Source: Haladaptatus sp. R4
GTDB lineage: Archaea; Halobacteriota; Halobacteria; Halobacteriales; Haladaptataceae
DNA length: 64,000 nucleotides
Assembly (NCBI RefSeq): GCF_001625445.1
Contig: NZ_LWHG01000032.1
Coordinates: 1-64,000 of the forward strand
Direction: 5' to 3'
This document shows, piece by piece, positions 29,019-38,772 of this stretch. Each line of letters starts with the position of its first letter. Position 1 is the stretch's first letter. The notes beneath the pieces were generated by a model. It searched no databases and was not told where the DNA came from. It saw nothing but the letters and a program-made list of their open reading frames with translations. The translations under genes and the position numbers were made by a program.

Positions 29019-30770
29019 ATGGTTTCCAAGAATAACAGTTATCGTGGAGAAATCAACCGTCGTGGATTCTTCCGTAGCGTGGCCGGAACGACCGCGGCCG
29101 GTGGGCTTTCCGCGCTTCTCGCCAAGCGAGCTATCGCACAGCCGACGACACCACTTCGAGACGGTTCAGCGGACGTCTTTTCGTACGATGCGGCGGCGGA
29201 TGCGGACGCGACGTTTCCGCAGTCGGTCATGAGCGGCGGACCGACCGATTCGGGTGCCATCGTCTGGACTCGAATCACCGAGGAAGCGTATCGAGAGGGG
29301 CAGTCCGTGGGGGTTCAGGTCGCGAGCGACGAGACGTTCGACGACCTCGCTTTCGAAGGGGTGGTCGACGCGTCGGCGGTGTCGGCAACGCACGATTACA
29401 CCGTCAAAGTGGACCTCGACGGCGAACTCGACGCCGACCGCTTCTACTACTACAGGTTCATCTACGACGGGACGGCGAGTCGGACGGGACGACTCCGGAC
29501 GATGGCGAGCGCCGACCAGCACGTCGATGACCTCTCGTTCGGCGTCGTGACCTGTCAGGACTATCAGAACGGCTATTACGGCGCGTTCCACCACATCGCG
29601 AACGAATCCATCGACTACGTCGTCCACCTCGGCGATTTCATCTACGAGTCGTCGGACGGCGCGTACGTCTCGCCCACGGGCGAAATCAAACCCGAACGGG
29701 ATTTCGACCTCCCGAGCGGGGCATCGCTCGCCGAATCCCTCGACGACTTCCGCTTTCTCTACAAGAAATACAAATCCGACCCGCTGTTGCAGGAGGCCCT
29801 CGAACGCCACACGCTCATCGCGGGGTGGGACGACCACGAGATCGGAAACAACCGGTACTGGGACTACGCGACGGATACACCCGTCCTCCCGAACAAGGAC
29901 GACGGGTCGGATCCATCGGTCGCGATGGAGATCACGGCGAGCGGAATCCAAGCGTGGATAGAACACATGCCGATGCGGGTCGAGTACGACCCGTCGGAGG
30001 AGGACCTTCACGAACAACTTCGCCTGTGGCGGCGGTTCGAGTTCGGCGACCTCGTGGACCTCGTCATCACCGACGAGCGCCTCTTCCGCGACGGCCCGCC
30101 GTGTGAAGACCGAACGCTCACCTGTACCAACGAGGACGACCCGGACCGGACGATGTTGGGGTCCGAGCAGAAATCGTGGTTCGTCGACTCGCTCTCGGAA
30201 TCGAGCGCCCGCTGGACGACGTGGGCGAACGAAGTACTCACGATGCCGCTGACGGCGGGCGAAGACTGGTATCAAGTGGAATTTCTGGAGGACTCCTGGG
30301 ACGGGTTCCAGGCCGAGCGTGCGGAACTGATGAACGCCGTCGATGACGCATCCCTCCGGAACTTCATCACCCTCACGGGGGACCTCCACTGCTCGATGGC
30401 TGGCTACCAGCACGCGGGGTACGGCGAAGTCTCGTGGAACCGGGATACCGTCGGCATCGAATTCATGACGCCGTCGATTACGAGCGTGTGTGCCGCCGAC
30501 GTCGTGGACTTCCCGGGAGACTGGGACAGGGAGGCGTTGGCCGCAATTGCGAAAGCGGAGAACGAACATCTCGAATACATCAACTGGTACGAACACGGCT
30601 ACTCCGTGATCGAGTTCACCGAGACGGATTGTGAGTTCACCGTTTACGGGGTCGATGCGGACGAGAACTCGGCCGACGCCGAGAAACGAACGCTGGCACA
30701 GTACCGCGTTCCGGACGGCGAACTGTCGCTCGAAGCGCTGTCGGAACCGCAAACGGCGTCGAGGTCGTAA
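29019..30770 (+). CDS. phoD: Secreted alkaline phosphatase, PhoD family
   Basis: 583 residues. A Tat signal with NRRGFFRSVAG (R14-R15) and an Ala-rich hydrophobic stretch ends near AIAQP (about residue 41). An N-terminal PhoD domain (FPQSVMSGGPTDSGAIVWTR) precedes the metallophosphatase domain, which has GVVTCQDYQNGYYGAF, VHLGDFIYE, AGWDDHEIGNN and TLTGDLHCSMAG, the metal ligand motifs of PhoD. It hydrolyses phosphate mono- and diesters outside the cell with calcium and iron. The position after a PhoU-like gene and the promoter palindrome suggest induction by phosphate starvation. The ATG at 29019 is supported by a TATA element 27 bases upstream. Confidence 0.93.
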   Translation: MVSKNNSYRGEINRRGFFRSVAGTTAAGGLSALLAKRAIAQPTTPLRDGSADVFSYDAAADADATFPQSVMSGGPTDSGAIVWTRITEEAYREGQSVGVQVASDETFDDLAFEGVVDASAVSATHDYTVKVDLDGELDADRFYYYRFIYDGTASRTGRLRTMASADQHVDDLSFGVVTCQDYQNGYYGAFHHIANESIDYVVHLGDFIYESSDGAYVSPTGEIKPERDFDLPSGASLAESLDDFRFLYKKYKSDPLLQEALERHTLIAGWDDHEIGNNRYWDYATDTPVLPNKDDGSDPSVAMEITASGIQAWIEHMPMRVEYDPSEEDLHEQLRLWRRFEFGDLVDLVITDERLFRDGPPCEDRTLTCTNEDDPDRTMLGSEQKSWFVDSLSESSARWTTWANEVLTMPLTAGEDWYQVEFLEDSWDGFQAERAELMNAVDDASLRNFITLTGDLHCSMAGYQHAGYGEVSWNRDTVGIEFMTPSITSVCAADVVDFPGDWDREALAAIAKAENEHLEYINWYEHGYSVIEFTETDCEFTVYGVDADENSADAEKRTLAQYRVPDGELSLEALSEPQTASRS

Positions 30771-30854
30771 TCGGAGTTAGTTCCCATCGCCGCGCTACGA
30801 TCACCCGAAACGGCGACCACCGTTAAGCGGCTTCACGGATTATTTCACGCCGTC

Positions 30855-31718
30855 ATGGTGCATTCGACGTGGGGCGATTGGTTCGTTCGTGACGAAGTCG
30901 AGTCGGTTGACGTGGACGGGATGTCGATCTGGTATCTCGGCTGTAACGGGTACATCGTTCGAACACCCGAAACCACCATCTATCTCGACCCGTACTTCGG
31001 CGACGGGTCGCCGCCGCGGACGGTGCGGATGATCCCGATACCCGTGGACCCGACGGCCGCGACGATGTGTGATGCGGTATTCGTCACCCACGAGCACATC
31101 GACCACATGCATCCACCATCGTACGGCCCGCTCGTGGAAGACCTCGGGGCGCACCTCTACGCGCCGGACGAGGCGTTCGAGAACCCCGCCTACGACGGCG
31201 ACCTGCGAGCGCCGGACGACCGGCGCACCGTCGTTTCCGCTGGCGACGATATCTCCGTCCGCGACGTCGACGTTCACGTCCGCGCCGCGAACGACCCCGA
31301 TTCGGGTGGGCCGGTGAGCTACGTCGTCGAACACGAGTCGGGGACGTTCTTCGCGCCGGGCGACTCGCGCCCCGCCGACGCGTTCACCGACATCGCCGAC
31401 GAGTTCGACATCGACCTCGGCGTGCTCGCCCACGGAACCGTCGGCAACATCTATCACACCGAGGACGGCGAGACGTACCCCACCGACTGGTACAACGACG
31501 GCGAACAGGTCTCCGAGGCCGTCGCCGACCTCGAACTCGACCGGTTCGCCCCAGTCCACTTCGACATCTGGAAGGGGGTCGAGGCCGACCCGAAGGCGCT
31601 CCGGGAATCGCTCGCCTCCTACGAGTACCCGTACGTCTTCGAGGACGTCCGGATCGGCGACCGACTCGTCATCGACCGGCCCGGCGTCGTTCCGGCGAAG
31701 GCGCTTCGGGAGCACTGA
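30855..31718 (+). CDS. MBL-fold metallo-hydrolase, UlaG-like
   Basis: 287 residues. The metal motif is TYPICAL HxHxDH: FVTHEHIDHMHP (about 75-86). Further ligands are in FAPGDSRPAD (Asp) and APVHFDIWKG (His). YLGCNGYIVRTPETTIYLDPYF at the start matches the L-ascorbate-6-phosphate lactonase (UlaG) branch of metallo-beta-lactamase proteins, which open lactones of sugar acids. There is no signal peptide. The genomic position offers no clear pathway; a lactonase acting on sugar lactones made by the adjacent SDR enzyme is one possibility. Confidence 0.8.
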   Translation: MVHSTWGDWFVRDEVESVDVDGMSIWYLGCNGYIVRTPETTIYLDPYFGDGSPPRTVRMIPIPVDPTAATMCDAVFVTHEHIDHMHPPSYGPLVEDLGAHLYAPDEAFENPAYDGDLRAPDDRRTVVSAGDDISVRDVDVHVRAANDPDSGGPVSYVVEHESGTFFAPGDSRPADAFTDIADEFDIDLGVLAHGTVGNIYHTEDGETYPTDWYNDGEQVSEAVADLELDRFAPVHFDIWKGVEADPKALRESLASYEYPYVFEDVRIGDRLVIDRPGVVPAKALREH

Positions 31719-31803
31719 GACGACCATCCGACATCGAGGAAGGTTCCTGCTTGCAAATGCGGCGAGTACACTTAACCCGGATTTGTCCGTAGTTTCGCGG
31801 GCA

Positions 31804-32589
31804 ATGGGAAGCCTTCACTTCGATTACGACGGCGAGACGGTCATCGTCACGGGTGCGAGTTCGGGTATCGGTCGCGCGATAGCCCTCCGGTTCGGCGAGG
31901 CGGGGGCGACCGTCATCAACGCCGACGTGCGCGAGGAGCCAAAATCGGACGGCGAACCAACCCACGAGAAGATTCGGGACGAACACGAGGGGAGCGCCGA
32001 GTTCGTGGAGACCGACGTGTCCAAGCCCGGCGAACTGGAGGCCGTGGTCGAGGCCGCCCGCGACTACGGCGGCGTGGACGTCATGGTCAACAACGCCGCG
32101 ATGCAGCACAGCGAGGATTTCCTCGACGTGGATCAGGAGGACTTCGACGACCTCCACCACACCAATATCCGGGGCTACTTCTTCGGTATTCAAGCCGCCG
32201 CCAAGGACATGATCGACCGCGACGAACCGGGCTGTATCGTCAACACCGCCTCCATCAGTTCCGAGGTCGCCCAGCACGATCAGGTCCAGTACGATTCCAC
32301 GAAGGGCGCGATAAAGATGATAACGCGCGGCACGGCGCTCGAACTCGCCGAACACGACATCCGAGTCAACGCCGTCGCCCCCGGTCAGATCGCCACCGAG
32401 TTCACCGAGGGGTGGAGCGACGAAGCCGAGGACGCCGCCGGTGAAGGCGGCTTCATCAAACCGGTCCCGATGGGACGGGCGGGCTACCCCGAGGACATCG
32501 CCGGTCCCGCGTTGTTCCTGGCCAGCGACGACGCGGATTATATTACGGGCGAACTGTTGTACATCGACGGCGGTTGGACGGCGATTTAG
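31804..32589 (+). CDS. Short-chain dehydrogenase/reductase, glucose-1-dehydrogenase-like
   Basis: 261 residues. The Rossmann motif TGASSGIGRAIA (about 17-28) is followed by NNAA, the catalytic Ser in NTASISSE and the YDSTKGA motif (Tyr and Lys). INADVREE after the second strand suggests NAD preference. The C-terminal GRAGYPEDIAGPALFLASDDADYITG and YIDGGWTAI are classical SDR features. Start at 31804 was chosen because the preceding seven residues lie over the promoter region. Substrate likely a sugar or 3-oxoacyl compound; it follows the UlaG-like gene by 85 bases on the same strand. Confidence 0.85.
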   Translation: MGSLHFDYDGETVIVTGASSGIGRAIALRFGEAGATVINADVREEPKSDGEPTHEKIRDEHEGSAEFVETDVSKPGELEAVVEAARDYGGVDVMVNNAAMQHSEDFLDVDQEDFDDLHHTNIRGYFFGIQAAAKDMIDRDEPGCIVNTASISSEVAQHDQVQYDSTKGAIKMITRGTALELAEHDIRVNAVAPGQIATEFTEGWSDEAEDAAGEGGFIKPVPMGRAGYPEDIAGPALFLASDDADYITGELLYIDGGWTAI

Positions 32590-32772
32590 CGTTTATCGTT
32601 CTGGACGGCCGTTTTACGAGGGATTTCTCGAACCCTTTTCAATCGATACTGGCGTGTGCAGGCACGTCGCTTAACATCGTACCCATGGTAGGCGGTTCCA
32701 AGCGGTGGCGGTAGTTGCGGTTGCGGAATCGACGCGAAACCGACGACGAACGACGATTTACGAGGTACATAC

Positions 32773-33987
32773 ATGTCACGGAAAATTGCCGTCCTCGGCT
32801 CGGGATACGCCGGGGTCGCGGCCCTACAGAGTCTCGAAGAGGAATTGGAAGGGGAAGCGGACATCACGTGGGTATCGGAAACCGACTATCACCTCCTGTT
32901 GCACGAGGTGCATCGCTGTATCCGGGACCCGTCGGTCCGGGAGAAGGTCGTCATTCCGGTGGAGGAACTCAAGGACGACGACACCGAGTTCGTGCAGGCG
33001 CGGGTCACCGGACTCGACGTGGACGAGCGCGTGGTCCATCTGGACGAGGGCGACGACGTCGAGTACGACTACTGCGTGGTCTGTCTCGGCAGCCAGACCG
33101 CCTTCTACGGCATCGACGGGTTGGAGGAACACGCGCTCACGCTGAAGAGCCTGGGCGACGCGATGACCATAAATCAGAAACTCTCGGCGGCGGTTTCGGA
33201 CGCGACCGACGACGATCCAGCACAGGTCGTCATCGGCGGGGCCGGACTGTCCGGCATCCAGACCGCGGGCGAGGTGGCCGCGTATCGCGACGAACGTGAC
33301 GCGCCCGTCGAAATCCACCTCATCGAGATGGAAGACGAGATTTTCCCCGGCCACGATCACGAGTTTCAGGGGGCGATTCGGAACAAACTGGATGCGAAGG
33401 ACATCGAAATTTCGACCGGCACGGTCGTCTCTGAGGTCGACGAGGCGAAGATTTACTTCGAGAACGGCGACCCGCTCCAGTACGACGCCTTCGTCTGGGC
33501 GGGCGGCGTAACCGGAGAGGACGCGCTGTCCGACGCCGACATCGAGAAGGACCACAACCGCGCCTATTCGAGTTCGACGTTCAAGACGAGCGACGACCGG
33601 GTGCTGGCCATCGGCGATGCGGCGCTCGTGGACCAGGACGCGGAGGGGGGTCCGCTCTCCGAACAGGACGCCTGGGAGGCAATCGTCCATCCCGACACGG
33701 ACGACGTGCCGCCGCCGACGGCCGAAGCGGCGATGGAGGAGGGCGAGCACGTCGGGAAAAACGTCGCTCGGATGATCGACGGCCGCGAACCCGTCCACTG
33801 GTCGTACATCAACAAGGGCACCGTCGTCTCCGTCGGGGAGGAGGCGGTCGCACACGACGTCATCGGGATTCCGCTCAACACGTTCAGCGGGCCGGGCGCT
33901 CGCGTCCTCAAGAAGGTCATCTCGGCTCGATGGATCGGCGAGTCATACTCGTGGCCAGCAGCGGCGAAAGCATGGACGGACATGTGA
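32773..33987 (+). CDS. NAD(P)/FAD-dependent oxidoreductase, type II NADH dehydrogenase family
   Basis: 404 residues. FAD-binding motif VLGSGYAGVAAL at residues 7-18, second nucleotide motif VVIGGAGLSGIQTAGEVA (about 155), and FAD contact VLAIGDAALVD (about 276). The arrangement matches NDH-2, a peripheral membrane enzyme that passes electrons from NADH to menaquinone without pumping; C-terminal residues around SARWIGESYSW would form the membrane-contact surface. Sulfide:quinone reductase is less likely because the conserved Cys pattern is absent. Its stop overlaps the start of the HAD-family gene. Confidence 0.85.
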   Translation: MSRKIAVLGSGYAGVAALQSLEEELEGEADITWVSETDYHLLLHEVHRCIRDPSVREKVVIPVEELKDDDTEFVQARVTGLDVDERVVHLDEGDDVEYDYCVVCLGSQTAFYGIDGLEEHALTLKSLGDAMTINQKLSAAVSDATDDDPAQVVIGGAGLSGIQTAGEVAAYRDERDAPVEIHLIEMEDEIFPGHDHEFQGAIRNKLDAKDIEISTGTVVSEVDEAKIYFENGDPLQYDAFVWAGGVTGEDALSDADIEKDHNRAYSSSTFKTSDDRVLAIGDAALVDQDAEGGPLSEQDAWEAIVHPDTDDVPPPTAEAAMEEGEHVGKNVARMIDGREPVHWSYINKGTVVSVGEEAVAHDVIGIPLNTFSGPGARVLKKVISARWIGESYSWPAAAKAWTDM

Positions 33988-34651
33988 ATCCCGAGGAATC
34001 GACCGTGGCCGTCTACTTCGACATCGACGGAACGCTGCTCGAACGGCGGCGCGAGGAGGAGGAAGTCGTACCGACGGCCGCCGAGTTCGGCATCGACCTG
34101 CGCGACGAGCAGGTAGAGACGTTCGACCAGTTCGTCCGGCAGTACTTCCGTCGGAACGTCGAGGACGGCTACCGCGAAGCCGTGAAGACGTTCACGAAAC
34201 ATCTCGGCCTCGATGTCGATTCCGACGGCGTTCACCGCCTCGCTCAAGCGTCGGAAGGTGGAAAACACCCGACTCGTGGACGGTGTCGAGGGCGTTCTCG
34301 ACGAATTCGCGGAATCGACACGTCTCGGCATCATCACGAACGGCGAGGGCGACATCCAGCGCGAGAAGCTAGCGACACACGGTATCGACGGCTACTTCGA
34401 GCACGTCCTCATCTCGGGGGAGCGCGAGACGATGAAGCCGAAGGACGAGATGTTCGAGATGACGAAACGAGAGTGGGTGGCGGACGGGTACGTTTACGTC
34501 GCGGACCGCTCGCCGACGACATCGTCCCGCGAGGGGAAACGGGTTCGCCACCGTCTGGGTGTCCGACGAGTCGTCGCCGATTCCGGACCTCGTGGTGCCG
34601 TCGCTCGCCGACCTGTCCGTGGACGGCGTCATGGACGTGGTGTACCGGTGA
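33972..34651 (+). pseudogene. HAD-family hydrolase, frameshifted three times
   Basis: Haloacid-dehalogenase phosphatase of about 227 residues. Motif I is YFDIDGTLLE with nucleophile Asp; motif II is GIITNGEG; the Lys is in GERETMKPKDEMF; motif III is YVYVADPLADDIV after repair. Breaks: one base extra near 34247, one missing near 34511, one missing near 34540; the last frame gives NGFATVWVSDESSPIPD and the stop at 34649-34651. The ATG overlaps the end of the NADH dehydrogenase gene by 16 bases. A GTG at 33984 overlapping the upstream stop is an alternative start. The phosphorylated substrate is unknown. Confidence 0.75.
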
Positions 34652-34780
34652 CCGAACGCAGTGTGAGGACACGCGGATTCGAACGACTGAAGGGAAATCG
34701 AATGAGAACGACTATGGACGGAACCGTCGGTTCTCGCCCAACGGCGAGAATCGCGGACGAACGGGGAGGAACGGACACGG

Positions 34781-36686
34781 ATGAGTGAATTCACGCCGAT
34801 TTCGGAACACGGTCTCATCGGGAATCTGGAGACCTGCGCGCTCGTGGACAAGACCGGTGCGGTCGATTGGTGTTGTTTCCCACATATGGAATCCCCGAGC
34901 GTGTTCGGATCGATACTCGACGCCGAACGGGGCGGGGAGTTCGCCATCGCGCCGCTCACCGAGTACGACGCCCACCAACAGTATTTCGACCGGACGAACG
35001 TCCTCCAGACGACGTTCGAGACGGCGTCCGGCGAGTTGACCGTCACCGATTTCATGCCGGTCATCGGCGAAGCGGTCGCCGACGAGCATCCGGACCAGGC
35101 TATCTATCGGAAGGTGACCTGTACCGAGGGGACGGTGGACGTGGAAGCGACGTTCGCGCCTCGGTTCGATTACGCCCGTTCCGAGACGTCGCTGGAATCG
35201 ACGTCCGGCGGGATTCGCGCGACCGGAGACGGGGACGGCGAGAGCGCGTTCCTCTCGACGCCGACTTCGATGGTCATCGAGGACGGCGCGGCCCACGCCT
35301 CGTACTCGCTCGACGCGAACGAGACTCACTGGTACGTGTTCCAGTACGACAGCCACGAACCGATGGGAGGGAGTTCCTGCCGCGAGTTGCTCGACGAGAC
35401 CATCGAGTACTGGCACGACTGGAGTCACAGTTGTAGCGGGTCGGACTGTCCGTTCGAGGAGATAGGCCACGACCACGTCATCCGATCCGGTCTCGTGCTC
35501 AAACTGCTCACGCGGATGGACACCGGGAGCATCTGTGCGGCACCGACGACCTCCCTTCCGGAGAACATCGGCGGGGTTCGAAACTGGGACTATCGGTTTA
35601 GCTGGATTCGGGACAGCGCGTTCACCGTGCAGGCGCTGACGCATCTCGGCTACACGACGGCGGCCGACGAGTATCTCAACGACTACATGGAACTAAGCCG
35701 TTCGACGGACCCCGAGGACCTCCAACCGCTGTACGGACTGGATCACCGTTCGGACCTCGAAGAGGAGACGCTCGACCATCTCGCGGGCTATCGCGGTTCC
35801 AAGCCCGTCCGAGTCGGGAACGACGCGTCGAGCCAGTTCCAACTGGACATCTACGGCGAACTCGTTCAGACGGTTTACCAGATGGCGCTGTCGGACGAGG
35901 GGGTCGTCGACGAAGATTTGAGCACCGTCAGGGACATCGCCGAGTTCGTCTGTGAGACGTGGGACGACCCGGATTCGGGGATTTGGGAACCGCGGCGGGA
36001 ACCGACCCACTACGTCTACTCGAAGGTGATGTGCTGGTCAGCAACTCGACCGCGCCATCGACCTGGCCGAACGGGAAGGCCTCGACGCACCGCTCGGCAG
36101 TTGGCGGGAACAGCGGGAGGAGATACGGGACGTGGTGATCGAACGGGGATTCGACGAGGAGTACGACAGCTTCACGCAGACGTTCGATGGTGATCGAATC
36201 GACGCGACCGGACTCCTGATCCCACAGACCGGATTCCTGCCGATAGACGACGAGCGAGTCCAAGGAACAATCGAGGCCGTCAGGGAACACCTCACGACGC
36301 CCGACGGGTTCGTGTATCGGTATCAGGAAGGCGGCGACCAGATGCCCGGAAAGGAGGGCGCGTTCATCCTCTGTTCGTTCTGGCTCGTCTCCGCGCTCGC
36401 CCAATCCGGGGAGGTGGAGCGCGCCGAGGAGATATTCGAGAACGTCTTGGAAACCACGAGTTCGGTCGAACTGTTCTCGGAACAGGTCGACGTCGAACGG
36501 GAGGAACTCCTCGGGAACTACCCGCAGGCGTTCAGTCATATCGGCCTCATCAACAGCGCGCTCTACATCGCGGAGGCCAAGCGGGACGACTTTTCGGTCG
36601 AATCGATGGGAATGAACGGGACACAGCAAGGGTCACGGACGGGTGACGACTGGACGGGCGAACATCGAACGGCCGAGACGGAATAG
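34781..36686 (+). pseudogene. Glycoside hydrolase family 15 (glucoamylase/trehalase-like), frameshifted
   Basis: About 634 residues when repaired. The N-terminal beta-sandwich domain starts ISEHGLIGNLETCALVDKTGAVDWCCFP, the standard GH15 opening. The (alpha/alpha)6 catalytic barrel has LPENIGGVRNWDYRFSWIRD, where WDYR binds substrate, and later DHLAGYRGSKPVRVGN. The second catalytic Glu region is beyond the break, near GKEGAFILCSFWLVSAL. The frame shifts near 36048: one extra base before QLDRAIDLAEREG. No signal peptide, so it should cleave glucose from intracellular maltodextrins, isomaltosides or trehalose. It lies after the HAD hydrolase and convergent with the SDR at 36690. Confidence 0.88.
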
Positions 36687-36689
36687 TCC

Positions 36690-37478
36690 CTACTCCCCGT
36701 CGAGGACTTCCGCGGAGTTGTCCCGCGGTTTGTAGTCGATGGACCGGAGCGTGTGCGTGAGCGAGAGACAGCGGTCGTCGTTGCGCGAAATCGCGTGAAC
36801 CGCGACCGGGTTCTCCTTCAGTTCGGAAAGCGCGGCGGCGCGCAGCGCCCTGTGACAGTCGGGCTTGCTGAGCCACATCGCACGGGCGAAGCGCGCGTTC
36901 GCCTCCGGATAGTCGGTCTCGGGGTTCTCCTGTGAGTCGCGCAGTTCGTCGCGCGACATCAGCCACCCGATCCTGAGGTTCACCGTTTCGATGTCGTGCT
37001 GGTAGGCGAATCGGTTGCCGATAGCCTCGCTCGATACTTTCGTCACGCCGTACCACGAATCCGGGTGCGGCGGTGCGTCGTGCTGGAGTGCAGGCGCGTC
37101 CTCGTACATCGTCTCCGGTTCGTCGGGGGCCACGGTCTCTCGGCCGTTGATGGCGTGATTCGAACTCGCGTACACCACTCGGTCGAGTCCGTTCTCGATG
37201 GCCGCCGTGTACGCGTTGTAGGTTCCTTGGATGTTCACCGGGGTCAAATCGTCCCACTCGGCGTACGGCGAGGGATTCGCCGCGAGGTGAATCAGAACGT
37301 CCTCGTCCGAGAGCGCATCGACGAACGCGTCTCGGTTCGTCACGTCGACCGGGATGCTGTCCATGTCGTCCTGTTCCGTGCGCGTGATGAGGGTGAGTTC
37401 GTGTGGAGTGTCGTCGAACGCTTCGATGACCTCCCGACCCACGTTTCCGGACGCGCCGGTAACCGCAATACGTGCCAT
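36690..37478 (-). CDS. Extended SDR, possibly NAD-dependent glucose-6-phosphate dehydrogenase (Azf-like)
   Basis: 262 residues. Nucleotide motif AVTGASGNVGREV at residues 5-17, LAANPSPYAEWDD (NAD ribose/substrate loop), YASSNHAINGRE with the catalytic Ser, and the active-site WYGVTKVSSEAI (Tyr and Lys). The SSNHA motif is typical of the uronate dehydrogenase/Azf branch of extended SDRs. In Haloferax volcanii Azf is the glucose-6-phosphate dehydrogenase of the oxidative pentose phosphate pathway and is of similar size. gnd and rpiA in the same window would complete the route, but a uronate or other sugar dehydrogenase is equally possible. Confidence 0.7.
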   Translation of the reverse strand: MARIAVTGASGNVGREVIEAFDDTPHELTLITRTEQDDMDSIPVDVTNRDAFVDALSDEDVLIHLAANPSPYAEWDDLTPVNIQGTYNAYTAAIENGLDRVVYASSNHAINGRETVAPDEPETMYEDAPALQHDAPPHPDSWYGVTKVSSEAIGNRFAYQHDIETVNLRIGWLMSRDELRDSQENPETDYPEANARFARAMWLSKPDCHRALRAAALSELKENPVAVHAISRNDDRCLSLTHTLRSIDYKPRDNSAEVLDGE

Positions 37479-37584
37479 ATCGACAGGTCATGGGCCAACG
37501 GGACATATGTGGTGGCCGCCATAGCCAGCAGTTTTTATGTCACTGATGGAAACTGATTTACAATAGTTGAAACGAATTGCGGAC

Positions 37585-37809
37585 ATGCCCTCCGACGAAC
37601 CGTACTTCTCGCGCCGCCAACTGATCGGTGTAGGGACGGTTGCCGCCCTCGGCGCGTGGTACGTTCGCCCCTCCCGATTCACGAGCGAGCAGTCGCTCGA
37701 CCGACCGATTCCGCGGAAAACGTGGCCGACTTTCGGCCGAGATGTCTCCCGGTCGGAATACGTGCCGACGCTGTTCGCCTACGTGCTGGTCGTGCGAACC
37801 GACTGGTGA
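37585..37809 (+). CDS. Short Tat-exported protein, possibly a truncated PQQ-repeat protein
   Basis: 74 residues. It has a Tat signal (SRRQLIGVGTVAALGAW, twin Arg at 11-12). The mature part includes RKTWPTFGRDVSRSEYVPT, which resembles the start of haloarchaeal PQQ-binding beta-propeller proteins (WPxFGRD). The protein then ends after a few hydrophobic residues. The last 31 bases overlap the 3' end of an antisense frame encoding an Asp/Ser-rich protein. It may be the remnant of a larger exported protein. Function unknown. Confidence 0.45.
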   Translation: MPSDEPYFSRRQLIGVGTVAALGAWYVRPSRFTSEQSLDRPIPRKTWPTFGRDVSRSEYVPTLFAYVLVVRTDW

Positions 37810-37973
37810 GCGTCCGAATCGCTGTCACCGTCGGAGTCGGAATCGTCGTCGCGGTCCGAATCCCCGTCGTCCCGGTCGCTGTCGGAATCGCCATCGAGTC
37901 CGGCGGAGTACGTCTCGTCGTATTTTACCAGGTCCGCCCATCCGTCGTCCCCGTGGGCGCAGTGTTGACACAT
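37779..37973 (-). CDS. Small Cys/His plus Ser-Asp-rich protein, unknown
   Basis: 64 residues. The start MCQHCAHGDDGW has a CxxC with interspersed His (C2, H4, C5, H7) that could hold one metal ion with a partner. The second half is a low-complexity run of Ser-Asp and Arg-Asp pairs (DGDSDSDRDDGDSDRD). Such SD runs are usually disordered. It ends convergently over the last codons of the plus-strand Tat protein, so one of the two may be wrong. The composition is haloarchaeal, which favours translation of this strand, but no family is recognised. Confidence 0.35.
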   Translation of the reverse strand: MCQHCAHGDDGWADLVKYDETYSAGLDGDSDSDRDDGDSDRDDDSDSDGDSDSDAHQSVRTTST

Positions 37974-38095
37974 GGTATCGGAGAACGTCGGACGAAAGGA
38001 TAAGGCTTTGTGTGAAAGCGGCCGTTTCAGCGAGAGGAGACGTTCAAACAACGACCCCGGTCTTTATTCTCTTGTGGTGTGTACATCGGTTTGTC

Positions 38096-38680
38096 ATGGT
38101 AGACGTAGCAGTCATCGGCGGCGGCCCCGCCGGTCTGAGCGCGGCGCTGTTCACACAGAAGAACGGGCTCGAAACGATGGTGTTCGACACCGACGAGACG
38201 TGGATGCACAAGGCACACCTGTTCAACTACCTCGGGATTCGGAGCATCAAGGGAACCGAGTTCATGTCCATCGCTCGCGGACAGGTCGAGGACCGTGGCG
38301 CGACCATCGAGCAAGGAGAAGAAGTCACGAGCGTCGAGGAGAACGGCGACGGCTTTACCGTCACGACCGACGACGGCGGGTACGATGCGATGTACGTCGT
38401 CTTCGCGACGGGCAACGACCACAGTCTCGCCGAGTCGCTCGGCTGTGAGTTGACCGACGACGACGTCGTGGATGTCGACGTGACGATGAGAACCAGCGTC
38501 GAGAACGCCTACGCGACAGGTGCGATGGTCCGTACCGGGGAGTACGAGGCCGTCATCTCGGCCGGTGACGGCGGCGCGGCGGCGCTCAACATCCTCTCGA
38601 AGGAGAAGGGCGAACACTTCCACGACTTCAACGTCCCCGGCGACGTGCCAACGCTCGGTGACGACGAGGCGTCGGACTGA
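38096..38680 (+). CDS. Small FAD/NAD(P)-binding oxidoreductase, thioredoxin-reductase-like fold
   Basis: 194 residues. FAD motif VAVIGGGPAGLSAAL at residues 4-18 and VVFATGNDHSLAESLG (ATG motif, about 100), then TSVENAYATGAMV in the place of the usual FAD-contact VFAAGD. It lacks both the central NAD domain and the CxxC disulfide of thioredoxin reductase, so it is a single-domain relative. Such short proteins are common in haloarchaea and uncharacterised. AT-rich TCTTTATTCTC before 38096 may include the TATA element. A redox role is inferred from fold only. Confidence 0.75.
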   Translation: MVDVAVIGGGPAGLSAALFTQKNGLETMVFDTDETWMHKAHLFNYLGIRSIKGTEFMSIARGQVEDRGATIEQGEEVTSVEENGDGFTVTTDDGGYDAMYVVFATGNDHSLAESLGCELTDDDVVDVDVTMRTSVENAYATGAMVRTGEYEAVISAGDGGAAALNILSKEKGEHFHDFNVPGDVPTLGDDEASD

Positions 38681-38772
38681 CGGGACGAGTTCCGCTTCCG
38701 AACGTCCGATAGCACTCATTCAATAGCACTCATCCAATACCACTATTTCCGTTGCCCGCGTTGGGGGAACCG

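Noticed and set aside
34781-36686. Programmed frameshifting as explanation of the GH15 and other breaks
   Set aside because: No slippery heptamer followed by a structure is seen, the shifts go in both directions, and some genes have two or three breaks; errors explain this better.
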